Source: Sphingomonadaceae bacterium
GTDB taxonomy: Bacteria > Pseudomonadota > Alphaproteobacteria > Sphingomonadales > Sphingomonadaceae
Direction: 5' to 3'
Assembly (NCBI GenBank): GCA_947453945.1
Contig: CANGJB010000022.1
Span: 1-51,745 of the forward strand
DNA length: 51,745 nucleotides
Shown here: positions 22,089 through 30,908 of the stretch, piece after piece
Layout of the letters: every line of letters begins with the position of its first letter
How positions within the stretch are numbered: the first letter of the stretch is position 1
Notes under the pieces: generated by a model
What the model was told of the DNA's origin: nothing
Seen by the model: the letters and a program-made list of their open reading frames with translations, nothing else
Database searches by the model: none
Program-made: the position numbers and the translations under genes

Positions 22089-23252
22089 AGCCCTGTTAGG
22101 CCTCTGCCTATGCGCGGGAGTGGAGGATGAAGAGAGTTGAACTTTATCTGAAGGTCCGCCGCGCTGTGATGATCGACGGCATGAGCCGCCGCAGCGCTGC
22201 AAAGTATTTTGGCATCAACCGCAAGACGATCGACAAGATGTTGGTTTTCCCGGAACCGCCGCAGCATGGCCGTACCGGGCGGTCATTCAGCGGGAAGCTG
22301 TCGGGTTTCACCGAGATCATCGACAAGATACTGAGCGATGACCGCACGGTGCATGCCAAGCAGCGCCATACTGGGGTGCAAATATTTGAACGGCTGCGCG
22401 ATGAGCACGGGTTTACTGGCGGCATCACGATTGTTCGTGATTATGTGGCGAACGCCAAGCTGCACAGCCGCGAGGTATTCATCCCGCTGAGCCACAAGCC
22501 GGGGCACGCACAGGTGGATTTTGGCGAGGCGGACGGGGTCATCGGCGGCAAGCTGACGCGGTTCCACTATTTCTGCATGGATCTGCCGCACAGCGATGCG
22601 CCTTTCGTCAAAGCCTACCCCGCCGAAGTGGCCGTGGCCGAGGCCTTCTGCGAAGGCCATGTGGCCGCGTTCGCCTTCTTCGGCGGCATTCCACTCTCGA
22701 TCCTCTACGACAACACCAAGCTGGCGGTCGCGCAGATCCTGGGAGACGGCAAGCGCGAACGCAGCAGGATGTTCTCGACCCTGCAAAGCCACTATCTGTT
22801 CGAGGACAAGTTCGGCCGGCCGGGCAAGGGCAACGATAAAGGCAAGGTTGAGGGGCTGGTGGGCTATTCACAGCGCCACTTCATGGTGCCGATGCCGGTG
22901 GCCGAAAACTTTGATGCGATGAATGCGCGATTTCTCGAGCAATGCGTGGAGCGCCGGCAAGCCGTGCTGCGCGGACACAGCCAGAGTATCGGTGAAAGGC
23001 TGGCGGCCGATCTGGCGGCATTCATGGCGCTGCCCGCGGTGGCGTTCGATCCGTGCCAAATGGTCACGGGCCGGGCCTCGTCGATGTCGCTGGTCCGTTA
23101 TCGCACCAATGATTACTCGGTGCCGACGGCCTATGCTCACCAGGAGGTGGTGATCAAAGGCTATTTCGATCGGATCGAAGTGATTTGCGGTGGGGAACGG
23201 ATCGCGGTGCATCCCCGCAGTTATGAGCACGAGGACTTCATTCCTTTGGATC
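22036..23252 (+). mobile_element. IS21-family element A, right part lost
   Basis: It consists of left-end repeats and most of istA. No istB of its own follows; at about 23253 it is interrupted by the left end of a second IS21-type element. It cannot move on its own. Confidence 0.75.
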
Positions 23253-23278
23253 GGCGTGCAAAAAAAGGTCCCCGTTAG
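22127..23278 (+). pseudogene. istA: IS21 transposase IstA, C-terminally truncated
   Basis: The frame gives 383 residues starting MKRVELYLKVRRAVMIDGMS, with an HTH (SRRSAAKYFGINRKTIDKML), the integrase-core start GHAQVDFGEADGVIGGK with its Asp near residue 131, LYDNTKLAV near 200 for the second Asp, and KGNDKGKVEGLVGYSQRHF with the Glu near 243. It breaks off at HPRSYEHEDFI; the last 20 or so residues come from the neighbouring element. Full IstA proteins are about 100 residues longer. The catalytic triad survives but the C-terminal domain does not. Confidence 0.85.
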
Positions 23279-23307
23279 CGGGGTAATCGGCGTCCAAAAG
23301 GGACCCC
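23253..23307. repeat. left-end repeats of element B
   Basis: GGCGTGCAAAAAAAGGTCCC (from 23253) and GGCGTCCAAAAGGGACCCC (from 23289) are imperfect direct repeats, as at IS21 ends. Confidence 0.55.
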
Positions 23308-23358
23308 TCATTTCGATGGTGTAGCTGTCAGCCTGGTTTTTCAGGTGGTGAGATCGGG

Positions 23359-24521
23359 ATGTTGGTGGTGGAGACGGTAGTGCGGATTCGGCGTGAGTAC
23401 GCCGGCGGCAAGCCGATCAAGGAGATTGCGCGGGATTTGCGGCTGTCGCGCAAGGTAGTCCGCAAGGCGATCCGGGCGCCCGAAGGGGCGTTCGACTATC
23501 ATCGTTCGGTGCAACCGCTCCCGCGGATCGGGCCGTTCCGGGAGCAGATCGATGCACTGCTGGCCGAGAACGAGGCACGCGCGCGTCGTGATCGGCTGCG
23601 GATGACGCGGATCCATGATCTGTTGCTGCGGGAAGGCTTCGAGGGATCGTACGATGCGGTTCGGCGCTACGCTGCACGCTGGTCCGATGCGCGGCGTAAG
23701 GACCCCGGTGCCGGCGTGGCGGCGTTCATCCCGCTGCTATTCAGGCAGGACGAAGCGTACCAGTTCGACTGGAGCCACGAAGACGTGGAGATCATGGTGA
23801 CGACGGTGCTCGTCGGCAAGGAGCGCGTGTTCAACCGGCGGTTCCTGGTGATGGCGGACCATTGCATGGTCGAGCCGACCCCATACTTATTGGCGCGTGC
23901 TCGCCGGCGGCCGGCTGGGAGAAGGGCCAGGTTTAGCACCATGTCCAGATGATCCAGGGGCGGTTCTTCAAGCCGCGGCTTCGGTTCGCCAGTCTGGATG
24001 AGTTGAACGGTTGGCTGGAAGCCGAGTGCCTGCGCCGGGCGGTCCAGGTCCGGGCCTATGCCGACCGGATCGTCGTGCGGATGGGCGATGAGGTCATCGC
24101 TGATCATCCCCGGTTCTTCGGTCGCGACCAAACGATCTACAACCCCTGGCATTATCTGCCGGTGCTGGTGAACAAGCCTGGTGCGCTGAGGAACGGGGCG
24201 CCGTTCCAGGACTGGGATCTATCACCTGCGCTTGCCCGGCTGCGGCGTAAGCTTGGCAGTGACGACGATGCCGATCGGCGCTTCGTCCGCGTTCTTGCGG
24301 CCGACCTCAGCGATGGACTGGATGCGGTCGGGGGTGCCGTTCGCGAGGCGCTAGACGCAGGCGCTGTCAGCGACGAGGTCATCCTCAACATCCTGTCACG
24401 CCTGCGGGAGCCGCCCCGGCCTGCTTCCATCGCTACGCCTGAGGATCTGGCGCTGATGCACCCGCCGATCGCCAACTGCGCTCGCTACGACAGCCTGCGA
24501 GGTCTCCATGCAGCGGCATGA
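23359..24521 (+). pseudogene. istA: IS21 transposase IstA, internal deletion plus stop
   Basis: The first frame (23359 to about 23885) encodes the HTH part (KPIKEIARDLRLSRKVVRKA) and the start of the catalytic core (EAYQFDWSHEDVEI). The frame then changes; the second frame reads GWEKGQV, a TAG at about 23936, HHVQMIQGRFFKPRLRF and the normal C-terminus to 24521. About a hundred residues of the core are missing, and the TAG replaces the catalytic Glu of KGQVE. It is dead twice over. Confidence 0.85.
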
Positions 24522-24705
24522 GATGATCGAGGCGATGCGCGGGCTCGGCCTCAAGGGCATGGCGGGCGCGTTCGACGAAGCCGTCGCCACGGGTGTTCAG
24601 CGCAAGCGCACCGCGATGGAGATCCTGAGCGATCTGTTGCGCGCCGAGGGCACACACCGTCATGCTGCCTCGATCCGCTATCGGATAAGCGTCGCCAAGG
24701 CGTAA
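24508..24705 (+). pseudogene. istB: IS21 helper ATPase IstB, N-terminal fragment
   Basis: The 65 residues MQRHEMIEAMRGLGLKGMAG to THRHAASIRYRISVAKA are the start of IstB. The Walker A ATPase region and everything after it are missing. It overlaps the istA end by 14 bases, as in intact elements. Confidence 0.8.
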
Positions 24706-24851
24706 CCGCTTGCGTGTCGATCGCGTGATCCGATCATGCGGACAGCCGGATCAATGAACGCTAAATTGCCGGGGCGTCCAATCGGCGTCGAAGTCCTTTG
24801 AATCAGCATAGCGTCATTGCTTCAAAGCGCTGATCGCGTTTGAACTCCGGA
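24706..24851. other. non-coding stretch between element B and region 3
   Basis: No gene is seen. The bases GGCGTCCAATCGGCGTCG near 24775 resemble the element B end repeats and may be a scrap of its right end. Confidence 0.35.
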
Positions 24852-24870
24852 GGCAAGTTGATCACTTGCC
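24852..24870. promoter_or_regulatory. perfect inverted repeat ahead of the region 3 plus-strand operon
   Basis: GGCAAGT-TGATC-ACTTGCC has two seven-base arms round a five-base centre. It lies 50 bases before the amidohydrolase start and directly ahead of the AT-rich motif at 24875. A regulator operator is likely, perhaps for the MarR protein at 35198. Confidence 0.5.
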
Positions 24871-24874
24871 ATTC

Positions 24875-24893
24875 TATCGAAATGAATATAAAA
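24875..24893 (+). promoter_or_regulatory. AT-rich shared motif, copy 1
   Basis: TATCGAAATGAATATAAAA recurs with one change at 33127 and, less exactly, on the minus strand near 42600. It is 27 bases before the operon's first codon. Confidence 0.5.
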
Positions 24894-24919
24894 ATTGCAA
24901 CAGAGATCGGAGAGGCAAA

Positions 24920-26266
24920 TTGGAAGCGTCAGACATCACGCTGATCGAAAACGGCTTACTGTTCGATGGCAGTGATCGGCTGCCCCAGATCGAAGCCATT
25001 GCTTTTTCGGACAGGATTCTGGCGCGCGGACAAGAGGCATTGGCCTATTGCGCTGACCGCGGCGTGACACGAATTGACGCTGGAGGCATGACGGTCATGC
25101 CGGGGCTGGTCGATGCGCACTGTCACATCAGTTTCGACGAACCGTTCAGCAACGACGAGCTATTCTTCCACCGCCGCGAAGGCCTTGCCGCGATCATCGC
25201 GGCCTACAACGTGCGCAAGGTGCAGCGTGCCGGCGTGACCACGATGTTCGATGCCGATACCATCTTCGATGTTTCGCTGGACCTGCGCGATGCGATCGAG
25301 TGCGGCATCACGTCAGGGCCGCGCATGCTGTGCGGAGGCAATGCGCTGTTCACCTCGGTCGGCGGTACGGCCGGGCTGCTGGTGCCCGATGAAGGCAGCA
25401 TTGGCTATCTCAAGGTAACGCCGAGCAAGGACGCTATCGTCGCCGAAATACGCCGCCAGGCCAAACGCGGGGCGGACTGGATCAAGATCCATGTCACCGG
25501 CCTGATCCCGCGCCAGCGCACCGAAGGCGAAATCCAGGTATGGTCGTTCGAGGAACTGGCGCTCGCGACCGCGACCGCGCACGATCTGGGCCTGCCGATC
25601 GTCGGGCATTGCCGCAACGCCGCCAGTACTCGCGACGCTGCACGCGCCGGGTTCGACATGATCCTCCACGCGACATACATGGATGATGCGGCACTGGAGG
25701 CGGTGATCACCGCGAAAGTGCCAATCGTGCCGACGCTCACGTTTCAGGCGGTTCTGGCCGATCATGGTCAGAGGATCGGGGCCAGCGCCTATTTGCAGGA
25801 CCTTTTCGCGAAAGAAATAGAAGAAAGCAGCCGCCAGCTGCGCATCGCATATGACGCCGGAGTGCCGCTGGCATGTGGCACCGAAAGCGGGTTTTCGATC
25901 ACGCCCTATGGCGAATGGCACTGGCGCGAATTGCAGATCCTTGTCGACAACCTCGGGCTCACGCCGCTGCAGGCGCTTCGCTGTGCCACGTTCGAGGGCG
26001 CGCGGGCGCTTCGCCTTGCCGATCGCGTCGGTACGCTCGATCTCGGCAAGGACGCCGATATCATCGTGGTAGCCGGTGATTGCACGCAAGACGTGACCCT
26101 GCTCGGCAAACAAGGCGGCATTCGGCAGGTATTTCAGGCGGGCAAGGCCATCGATCTGGCGACACCGCTGCCCGAACGGCGCGACCCGCCATCGTGGCGC
26201 GTTTCGAACTATTCCAGGGTCGCTGCTACCCGGCTTGCCACCGGTCATTGGAAGGCCGGCGAATGA
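24920..26266 (+). CDS. metal-dependent amidohydrolase (imidazolonepropionase/prolidase-like group)
   Basis: The 448-residue protein has the amidohydrolase_1 layout: an N-terminal beta-sandwich, PGLVDAHCHIS with His67 and His69, Lys189 in DWIKIHVTG, His230 in IVGHCRN, His250 in ILHATYMDD. The metal-binding Asp of the usual GTDSG is Glu322 in CGTESGF, a conservative but unusual swap. TTG at 24920 has GGAGAGG upstream; a TTG at 24866 would put the AT-rich motif in the coding region. It would hydrolyse an amide, lactam or lactone. It opens the plus-strand operon and its last bases overlap the P450 A start (ATGA). Confidence 0.87.
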   Translation: MEASDITLIENGLLFDGSDRLPQIEAIAFSDRILARGQEALAYCADRGVTRIDAGGMTVMPGLVDAHCHISFDEPFSNDELFFHRREGLAAIIAAYNVRKVQRAGVTTMFDADTIFDVSLDLRDAIECGITSGPRMLCGGNALFTSVGGTAGLLVPDEGSIGYLKVTPSKDAIVAEIRRQAKRGADWIKIHVTGLIPRQRTEGEIQVWSFEELALATATAHDLGLPIVGHCRNAASTRDAARAGFDMILHATYMDDAALEAVITAKVPIVPTLTFQAVLADHGQRIGASAYLQDLFAKEIEESSRQLRIAYDAGVPLACGTESGFSITPYGEWHWRELQILVDNLGLTPLQALRCATFEGARALRLADRVGTLDLGKDADIIVVAGDCTQDVTLLGKQGGIRQVFQAGKAIDLATPLPERRDPPSWRVSNYSRVAATRLATGHWKAGE

Positions 26267-27483
26267 CCGGACACACGATCACCAGCTTCGAAGGCTGCGC
26301 CAAGACCCTGCGGCAGAGCGAACTGCGCCAGTCGCTCTATGACGCCGCATCGCTGATGATGGAGCGCTGCCTCGTCAATCTGCATGGCGCAGAACACCGG
26401 GCACGGCGGAATGTCGAGGCGACAGTTTTCCGCAAGAACGTCTTCGTTGATTACGAAAAGAACATCATGCCGCAGACGCTGGCGGAAACGCTCGATCCGT
26501 TTCTGGTCGCTGGAAGAGGCGATCTGGTCGACATCGGCTACCGCGTAATGATGAACCTCACGGTCGATTTTACCGGAATTGACCGGACCGAGCGTTCGTC
26601 CGAGGAGACCGCCGAACTGTTGCGGCTGCTCAAGGAGTTCAGCCTTGCCCCCGCCCTTGGCCAGTCACGTCCCGAAGATGTGCCGGAAAAGCGAGTCCGG
26701 ATCGAGCGCGCCATGGAACAGTTCCGGGACCGGTTCCTCAATCCTTCGCTGAAGCGCCGCAGAGCACTCAAGGCCGCGTGCAATTCCGGGAAGATCGCCG
26801 CCGATGCCTTGCCGCGCGATGTGCTGATGGCGCTGGTCATGGACGAGGACAAGCTTGGCATGACCGAGCAGGAGTTTCTGCAGGAGGGCATCTTCTTCAC
26901 GATGGCAGGTGCGCACACCACCATCCATTCGCTGACCCACGCGATCCACGAGATACTGGAATGGATCAGCGCCCATCCCGAAGATATCGCGCGCATCGCT
27001 TCGGATCCGTTTTTCATCCAGCACTGCGTCTTCGAAAGCCTGCGCCTGCACCCTTCCAGTCCTGTCGCCAAACGGCGCGCGCTTTGCCCTGTGACACTTG
27101 GCGATGGCACATCAGCCAACGAAGGCGACACTGTCGTGATCGATCTGCGCCAGGCAAACCGGGAGGAAGCCGTGTTCGGATCCGACCCGGATCACTTCGA
27201 CCCGCACCGGGCCGTTGCCGGCCATGCCTTTGCCCACGGGATTTCAATGGGGCTTGGCGCGCATGCCTGCCTTGGTCGCAATCTGGCGATCGGGGTAGAG
27301 CCGCGCGGAGATACCGAGCCTGCCGCTCACCAGTTCGGCACAGTGCCGCTGATCGTGAAGGCCCTGCTGGAGGCCGGCATACACGCCGATCCCGATGACA
27401 AGGCAACGCTCGATCAAGGCATAACCCGCATTTCCTGGGCCCGCTATCCCGTCCGCTTCGACAAGGAGCGGGCGCTCCTCTGA
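26263..27483 (+). CDS. cytochrome P450 A (twin of the next gene), His in place of the I-helix acid
   Basis: The 406-residue protein starts at ATG 26263, overlapping the previous stop. P450 marks are H45-x-x-x-R49 (heme propionate), the I-helix AGAHTT at 215-220, the ExxR pair Glu258 and Arg261, and GLGAHACLGRN with heme ligand Cys336. Most P450s have AGx(D/E)T; here His218 replaces the acid while Thr219 stays. Phe of the FGxG heme loop is Met. It begins about 30 residues shorter than P450cam-like enzymes. The change may affect proton delivery and O-O cleavage. The next gene is a clear paralog, with TGATG overlap. Confidence 0.92.
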   Translation: MTGHTITSFEGCAKTLRQSELRQSLYDAASLMMERCLVNLHGAEHRARRNVEATVFRKNVFVDYEKNIMPQTLAETLDPFLVAGRGDLVDIGYRVMMNLTVDFTGIDRTERSSEETAELLRLLKEFSLAPALGQSRPEDVPEKRVRIERAMEQFRDRFLNPSLKRRRALKAACNSGKIAADALPRDVLMALVMDEDKLGMTEQEFLQEGIFFTMAGAHTTIHSLTHAIHEILEWISAHPEDIARIASDPFFIQHCVFESLRLHPSSPVAKRRALCPVTLGDGTSANEGDTVVIDLRQANREEAVFGSDPDHFDPHRAVAGHAFAHGISMGLGAHACLGRNLAIGVEPRGDTEPAAHQFGTVPLIVKALLEAGIHADPDDKATLDQGITRISWARYPVRFDKERALL

Positions 27484-28691
27484 TGAACATTCACCGCATA
27501 ACCTCGTTCAGCGACTGCGAAACCGCCCTGCGCAACCGGGATCTCAAACAAGCGCTGTATGATGCCGGCAAAGTCGTCATGGACGGGGTGCTGCTGACAT
27601 TGCACGGCGAGGAACACGGGCGGCGGCGTGCAGTCGAGGTCAGAGTCTTTCGCCGCAACTTCTTCCATTACTATGAGAAAGAGATTTTCCCCAAGACGCT
27701 GGCGCAAACCATGGCGCCTTACCGCGCCGCCCGGGGCGGTGATCTGATACGGCTCGGATACCGCCTCACTGTAAACCTGACCTCGGATTTTGCCGGGATC
27801 GACCGGCCGCTGCGCACAGCTGAGGAAACCGAGCGCCTCATCGCCATCACCAAGAAGCTGAGCGAAGGCGCCACCATGGTTCATTCGACCCGCGACCACG
27901 CCGACATCAATCGGGAGGTCACGGCGGTGATGGCCGATTTCGAGAGGGACTTCTTCCAACCGTCGCTGGCCCGGCGCCGCGCGCTGATCGCAGCCTGTGC
28001 CGCGGGTTCAATTTCCGATGCGGAGCTGCCGCGCGACGTCCTGACGACACTGCTCATGGGCAATGACACGCTGGAACTGGAAGAATATCAGATCTTGCGC
28101 GAGATCGCGTTCTACATGCAGGCGGGCGCGCATTCGACCGCCAATGCGATCGTTCATACGCTGCACGAAATCCTGCACTGGGCAGGCGATGATGCCGCGC
28201 GCTGGACCCGCCTTGATGATGCGATCTTCGTGCAGCATTGCGTGCATGAATCGCTGCGTCTGCACCCCGCCAGCCCCGAAGCCTGGCGCAACACGACTTG
28301 CCCGATGCATGTCGCAGGCGCGGGTGAACTGGAGTCAGGCGAACGGGTTGAACTCGACTTGTTCCGGGCGAACCGCGATCTGGCCGTGTTTGGTGCAGAT
28401 GCAGACCGGTTCGATCCTGACCGCACTATCCCGGGCAATGTGCTGCGCTCCGGTCTCGCCTTCGGTATCGGCCTGCACACCTGCCTTGGCCGCGAGCTGG
28501 ACGGCGGCATCGTTGCCAAACCCGGCTCCGATCCCGGCGAGGCTCAGCTCGGCATCGTAGCGCTGGTGGTGTGCGAACTGCTGCGGTGCGGTGCGCGAAC
28601 AATCGAAAGCGATCCGCCCGTGCCAGATGCCGGTACAAAACGCCCGAATTGGGCCTCCTTCCCCGTACGCTTCACAAAGGATGGTCATTGA
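27483..28691 (+). CDS. cytochrome P450 B (twin of P450 A), His-Ser in the I-helix motif
   Basis: The 402-residue protein parallels P450 A from ITSFSDCETALR onward, so the pair arose by tandem duplication. H45-x-x-x-R49, AGAHST at 214-219, ExxR Glu256 and Arg259, and FGIGLHTCLGREL with Cys334 are present. The acid of the I-helix pair is His217 and the following Thr is Ser218. The two proteins may form a heteromer, act in sequence, or serve two isomers. Redox partners must come from elsewhere. ATG at 27483 overlaps the stop of P450 A and its own stop overlaps the SDR start. Confidence 0.92.
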   Translation: MNIHRITSFSDCETALRNRDLKQALYDAGKVVMDGVLLTLHGEEHGRRRAVEVRVFRRNFFHYYEKEIFPKTLAQTMAPYRAARGGDLIRLGYRLTVNLTSDFAGIDRPLRTAEETERLIAITKKLSEGATMVHSTRDHADINREVTAVMADFERDFFQPSLARRRALIAACAAGSISDAELPRDVLTTLLMGNDTLELEEYQILREIAFYMQAGAHSTANAIVHTLHEILHWAGDDAARWTRLDDAIFVQHCVHESLRLHPASPEAWRNTTCPMHVAGAGELESGERVELDLFRANRDLAVFGADADRFDPDRTIPGNVLRSGLAFGIGLHTCLGRELDGGIVAKPGSDPGEAQLGIVALVVCELLRCGARTIESDPPVPDAGTKRPNWASFPVRFTKDGH

Positions 28692-29437
28692 TGAAACTTG
28701 CGCTTGTGACGGGCGGCGGTGCAGGCATCGGCGCTGCAATTGCCGAGGCCCTGCTCGCGGCGGGATACCGCGTTGCCATAGCCGATGTGAATGCCGCCAG
28801 CGTTGCGGCGCTGGCCGCTTCCCATGAGAACCTGACAGGCCATCACGCCGACGTGTCCGATGCCGCGGCGGTCAGCGGCTTGTTCGATGCTATCGGCGAT
28901 GTGCCGGACCTTGTCGTCAACAATGCGGGAATCGTGCGCTTCGGCCAACTGGGTGAGCTTTCGGTCGAGGAGTTCCGCCAGGTGGTCGACATAAATCTGA
29001 TCGGGGTGTTTGCCGTGACGCGCGAGGCAGTGCGGCGCATGATCCCGCGCGGTTCGGGCCATGTCGTCTCGCTCACCTCGATAAACGCCTATAGCCCCGG
29101 TCCCGGCTCCGGAGCTTATCCCGCAACCAAAAGCGCGGTGCTGCAGCTGATGAAACAATTCGCGCTTGAGTATGGCGGCAACGGACTGCGCTTCAACAGC
29201 GTGGCCCCCGGCTTCATCGATGGCGGTATGTCCGCGCCAATCTATGCCGATCCCAAAGTGCGCGCCAGCCGCACTACCGGGGTGCCGCTCGGCCGCCTCG
29301 GCACGCCAGAAGATATCGCGGGCGCCATCTGCTTTCTCGACAGCGCGGCGGGCGGCTATATCACCGGGCATGATCTGGTGGTCGATGGCGGCGTAACACA
29401 CGCCGTGCTCAAGAACCTGCCACGCGGCAATGAATGA
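28691..29437 (+). CDS. short-chain dehydrogenase/reductase
   Basis: The 248-residue classical SDR has TGGGAGIG at 8-15, Asp in VAIADVNA for NAD(H), NNAGIV near 78, Ser in SLTSINAY and YPATK as the catalytic pair. The start ATG overlaps the P450 B stop by one base. It probably oxidises the alcohol formed by the P450 pair. Confidence 0.9.
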   Translation: MKLALVTGGGAGIGAAIAEALLAAGYRVAIADVNAASVAALAASHENLTGHHADVSDAAAVSGLFDAIGDVPDLVVNNAGIVRFGQLGELSVEEFRQVVDINLIGVFAVTREAVRRMIPRGSGHVVSLTSINAYSPGPGSGAYPATKSAVLQLMKQFALEYGGNGLRFNSVAPGFIDGGMSAPIYADPKVRASRTTGVPLGRLGTPEDIAGAICFLDSAAGGYITGHDLVVDGGVTHAVLKNLPRGNE

Positions 29438-30128
29438 ACCCAATCTGGTCATCTACAGTGGTGGCTATCGGCATCCGTTTGCGGAATCTTCGGCGGCGTT
29501 GGCCCGCGTGGCGCAAGGCATCGGATTGCAAACCACGATCACGGTGAGCCTTTCCGATGCCATGGAGATGGTCTCCGGTCGTCGCAGCATCCTTGCCGTC
29601 AATGCGCTGCGCTGGTCGATGACCCAGGCGGAACGCCACGCTGCCGATCGCGCGGAATGGGGCGCCTTGCTGGATGATGGGGACATGGCGCAGATCGCAG
29701 GCCATGTTGCGGGCGGCGGCAGCCTGCTCGCGCTGCACACCGCCGTGATCTGCTGGGACAACCAGCCAAGCTGGATCGACCTCCTTGGAGGAGGCTGGCA
29801 CTGGGACCACTCCTTCCATCCGCCCCTTGGCGCCGTGACCGCCGATCTCACCCCGGCCGGCGCCGCCCTCAGCACGGGCGAACGCCGCTTCAAACTTGTG
29901 GACGAGGTCTATCACAACATGGACCTTGCCCGCGACTGCGAGGTTCTGGCCTCTGCCGATGCCGGACATGGCCCGGTCCCGGTGATATGGCGCAGAATGC
30001 ACCGCACCGGCAAAATCGCGGTCGATACGCTGGGGCATGACGGCGCTTCGCTGCAGCATCCGGCGCATGCTGCGATCCTGGCTGGCTTGCTCGAATGGCT
30101 GCGCGGGGACGCCGCCCGCTCACCCTGA
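29430..30128 (+). CDS. ThuA-like domain protein
   Basis: The 232-residue protein has the ThuA pattern: VIYSGGYRHPFAESSAALAR near 7-26, GGSLLALHTAVICW near 96-109, DLLGGGWHWDHSFHPPLG near 117-134 and DEVYHNMDL near 157. ThuA proteins have a class I glutamine-amidotransferase-like fold without the usual catalytic Cys and are linked to sugar metabolism in rhizobia; biochemical function is unclear. Here it is embedded between two SDR genes, with an eight-base overlap. It may act on a sugar part of a glycosylated substrate, which is speculation. Confidence 0.8.
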   Translation: MNEPNLVIYSGGYRHPFAESSAALARVAQGIGLQTTITVSLSDAMEMVSGRRSILAVNALRWSMTQAERHAADRAEWGALLDDGDMAQIAGHVAGGGSLLALHTAVICWDNQPSWIDLLGGGWHWDHSFHPPLGAVTADLTPAGAALSTGERRFKLVDEVYHNMDLARDCEVLASADAGHGPVPVIWRRMHRTGKIAVDTLGHDGASLQHPAHAAILAGLLEWLRGDAARSP

Positions 30129-30152
30129 CTTACCAAGCGGAAGGTAGATTGC

Positions 30153-30908
30153 ATGGCGGAAATTGCGGGCAAAAGCATTCTCATCACCGGCGGTGGTTCC
30201 GGGCTTGGTGAAGCGATGGCGCGGCATTTCGTGGAGCGAGGTGCCCGTGTCACCATAAGCGGCAGGCGTGAAGACAGGATCCGCGCCGTGGCGCTCGATA
30301 TCGGCTGTGCGGCGGTGACCGGCGACGTAACCGTGGCGGCTGACCGCGCGGCCATGATCGCGGCAGCACTGGCCCATGGCGGCAAGCTGGATGTGCTGAT
30401 CAACAATGCCGGCAATATGTATCGAGGGCCCCTGACCGAACTGGACGAGGGCCAACTGCTGGGGATTTTCCATTCGAATGTCGTCGGCGCGATGCTGCTT
30501 GCGGGCCTTGCCGTGCCGCATCTGGCCGAGACGTGCGGCTCGATCCTGTTCTTCGGATCGAGCCATACACGGCGGGCCTTCCCGGGCGCATCACCTTATG
30601 CTGCCACCAAGGCGGCGGTGCAGACCTTGACGCAAGTCCTTGCCGCCGAACTTGGCGATCGGTCGATCCGGGTCAACTGCATCGTCCCCGGCGGCGTGCT
30701 CACCGAAATCAACGTGCGCGCGGGCCTCTTGACCGAAGCCGAAGCCCGCCAGCGCCTGACCGCAATGCTGCCTCTGCAGGCGATCGATCGCATCGGCGAA
30801 GGCCGCGATGTGGCCGAGGCCGCCGAATACCTCATCACCGCATCATGGGTGACCGGCACCATCCTCGATGTCGACGGCGGCCTTGGCCTTGGTCTGACGC
30901 GGAGCTAG
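30153..30908 (+). CDS. short-chain dehydrogenase/reductase
   Basis: The 251-residue classical SDR has TGGGSGLG at 13-20, a basic SGRRED stretch after beta-2 that favours NADP(H), NNAGNMY near 87, Ser in FFGSSHTR and YAATK as the catalytic pair. It closes the plus-strand operon and shares a CTAG with the stop of the convergent amidohydrolase_2 gene. Confidence 0.9.
   Translation: MAEIAGKSILITGGGSGLGEAMARHFVERGARVTISGRREDRIRAVALDIGCAAVTGDVTVAADRAAMIAAALAHGGKLDVLINNAGNMYRGPLTELDEGQLLGIFHSNVVGAMLLAGLAVPHLAETCGSILFFGSSHTRRAFPGASPYAATKAAVQTLTQVLAAELGDRSIRVNCIVPGGVLTEINVRAGLLTEAEARQRLTAMLPLQAIDRIGEGRDVAEAAEYLITASWVTGTILDVDGGLGLGLTRS

Larger units (their letters stand above)
23253..24705 (+). mobile_element. 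IS21-family element B, inserted in element A
   Basis: Left-end repeats at 23253-23307 are followed by a broken istA and an istB start. The element is cut near 24700, so its right end is missing. Its istA is only distantly like that of element A, so it is a separate arrival. Confidence 0.75.
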
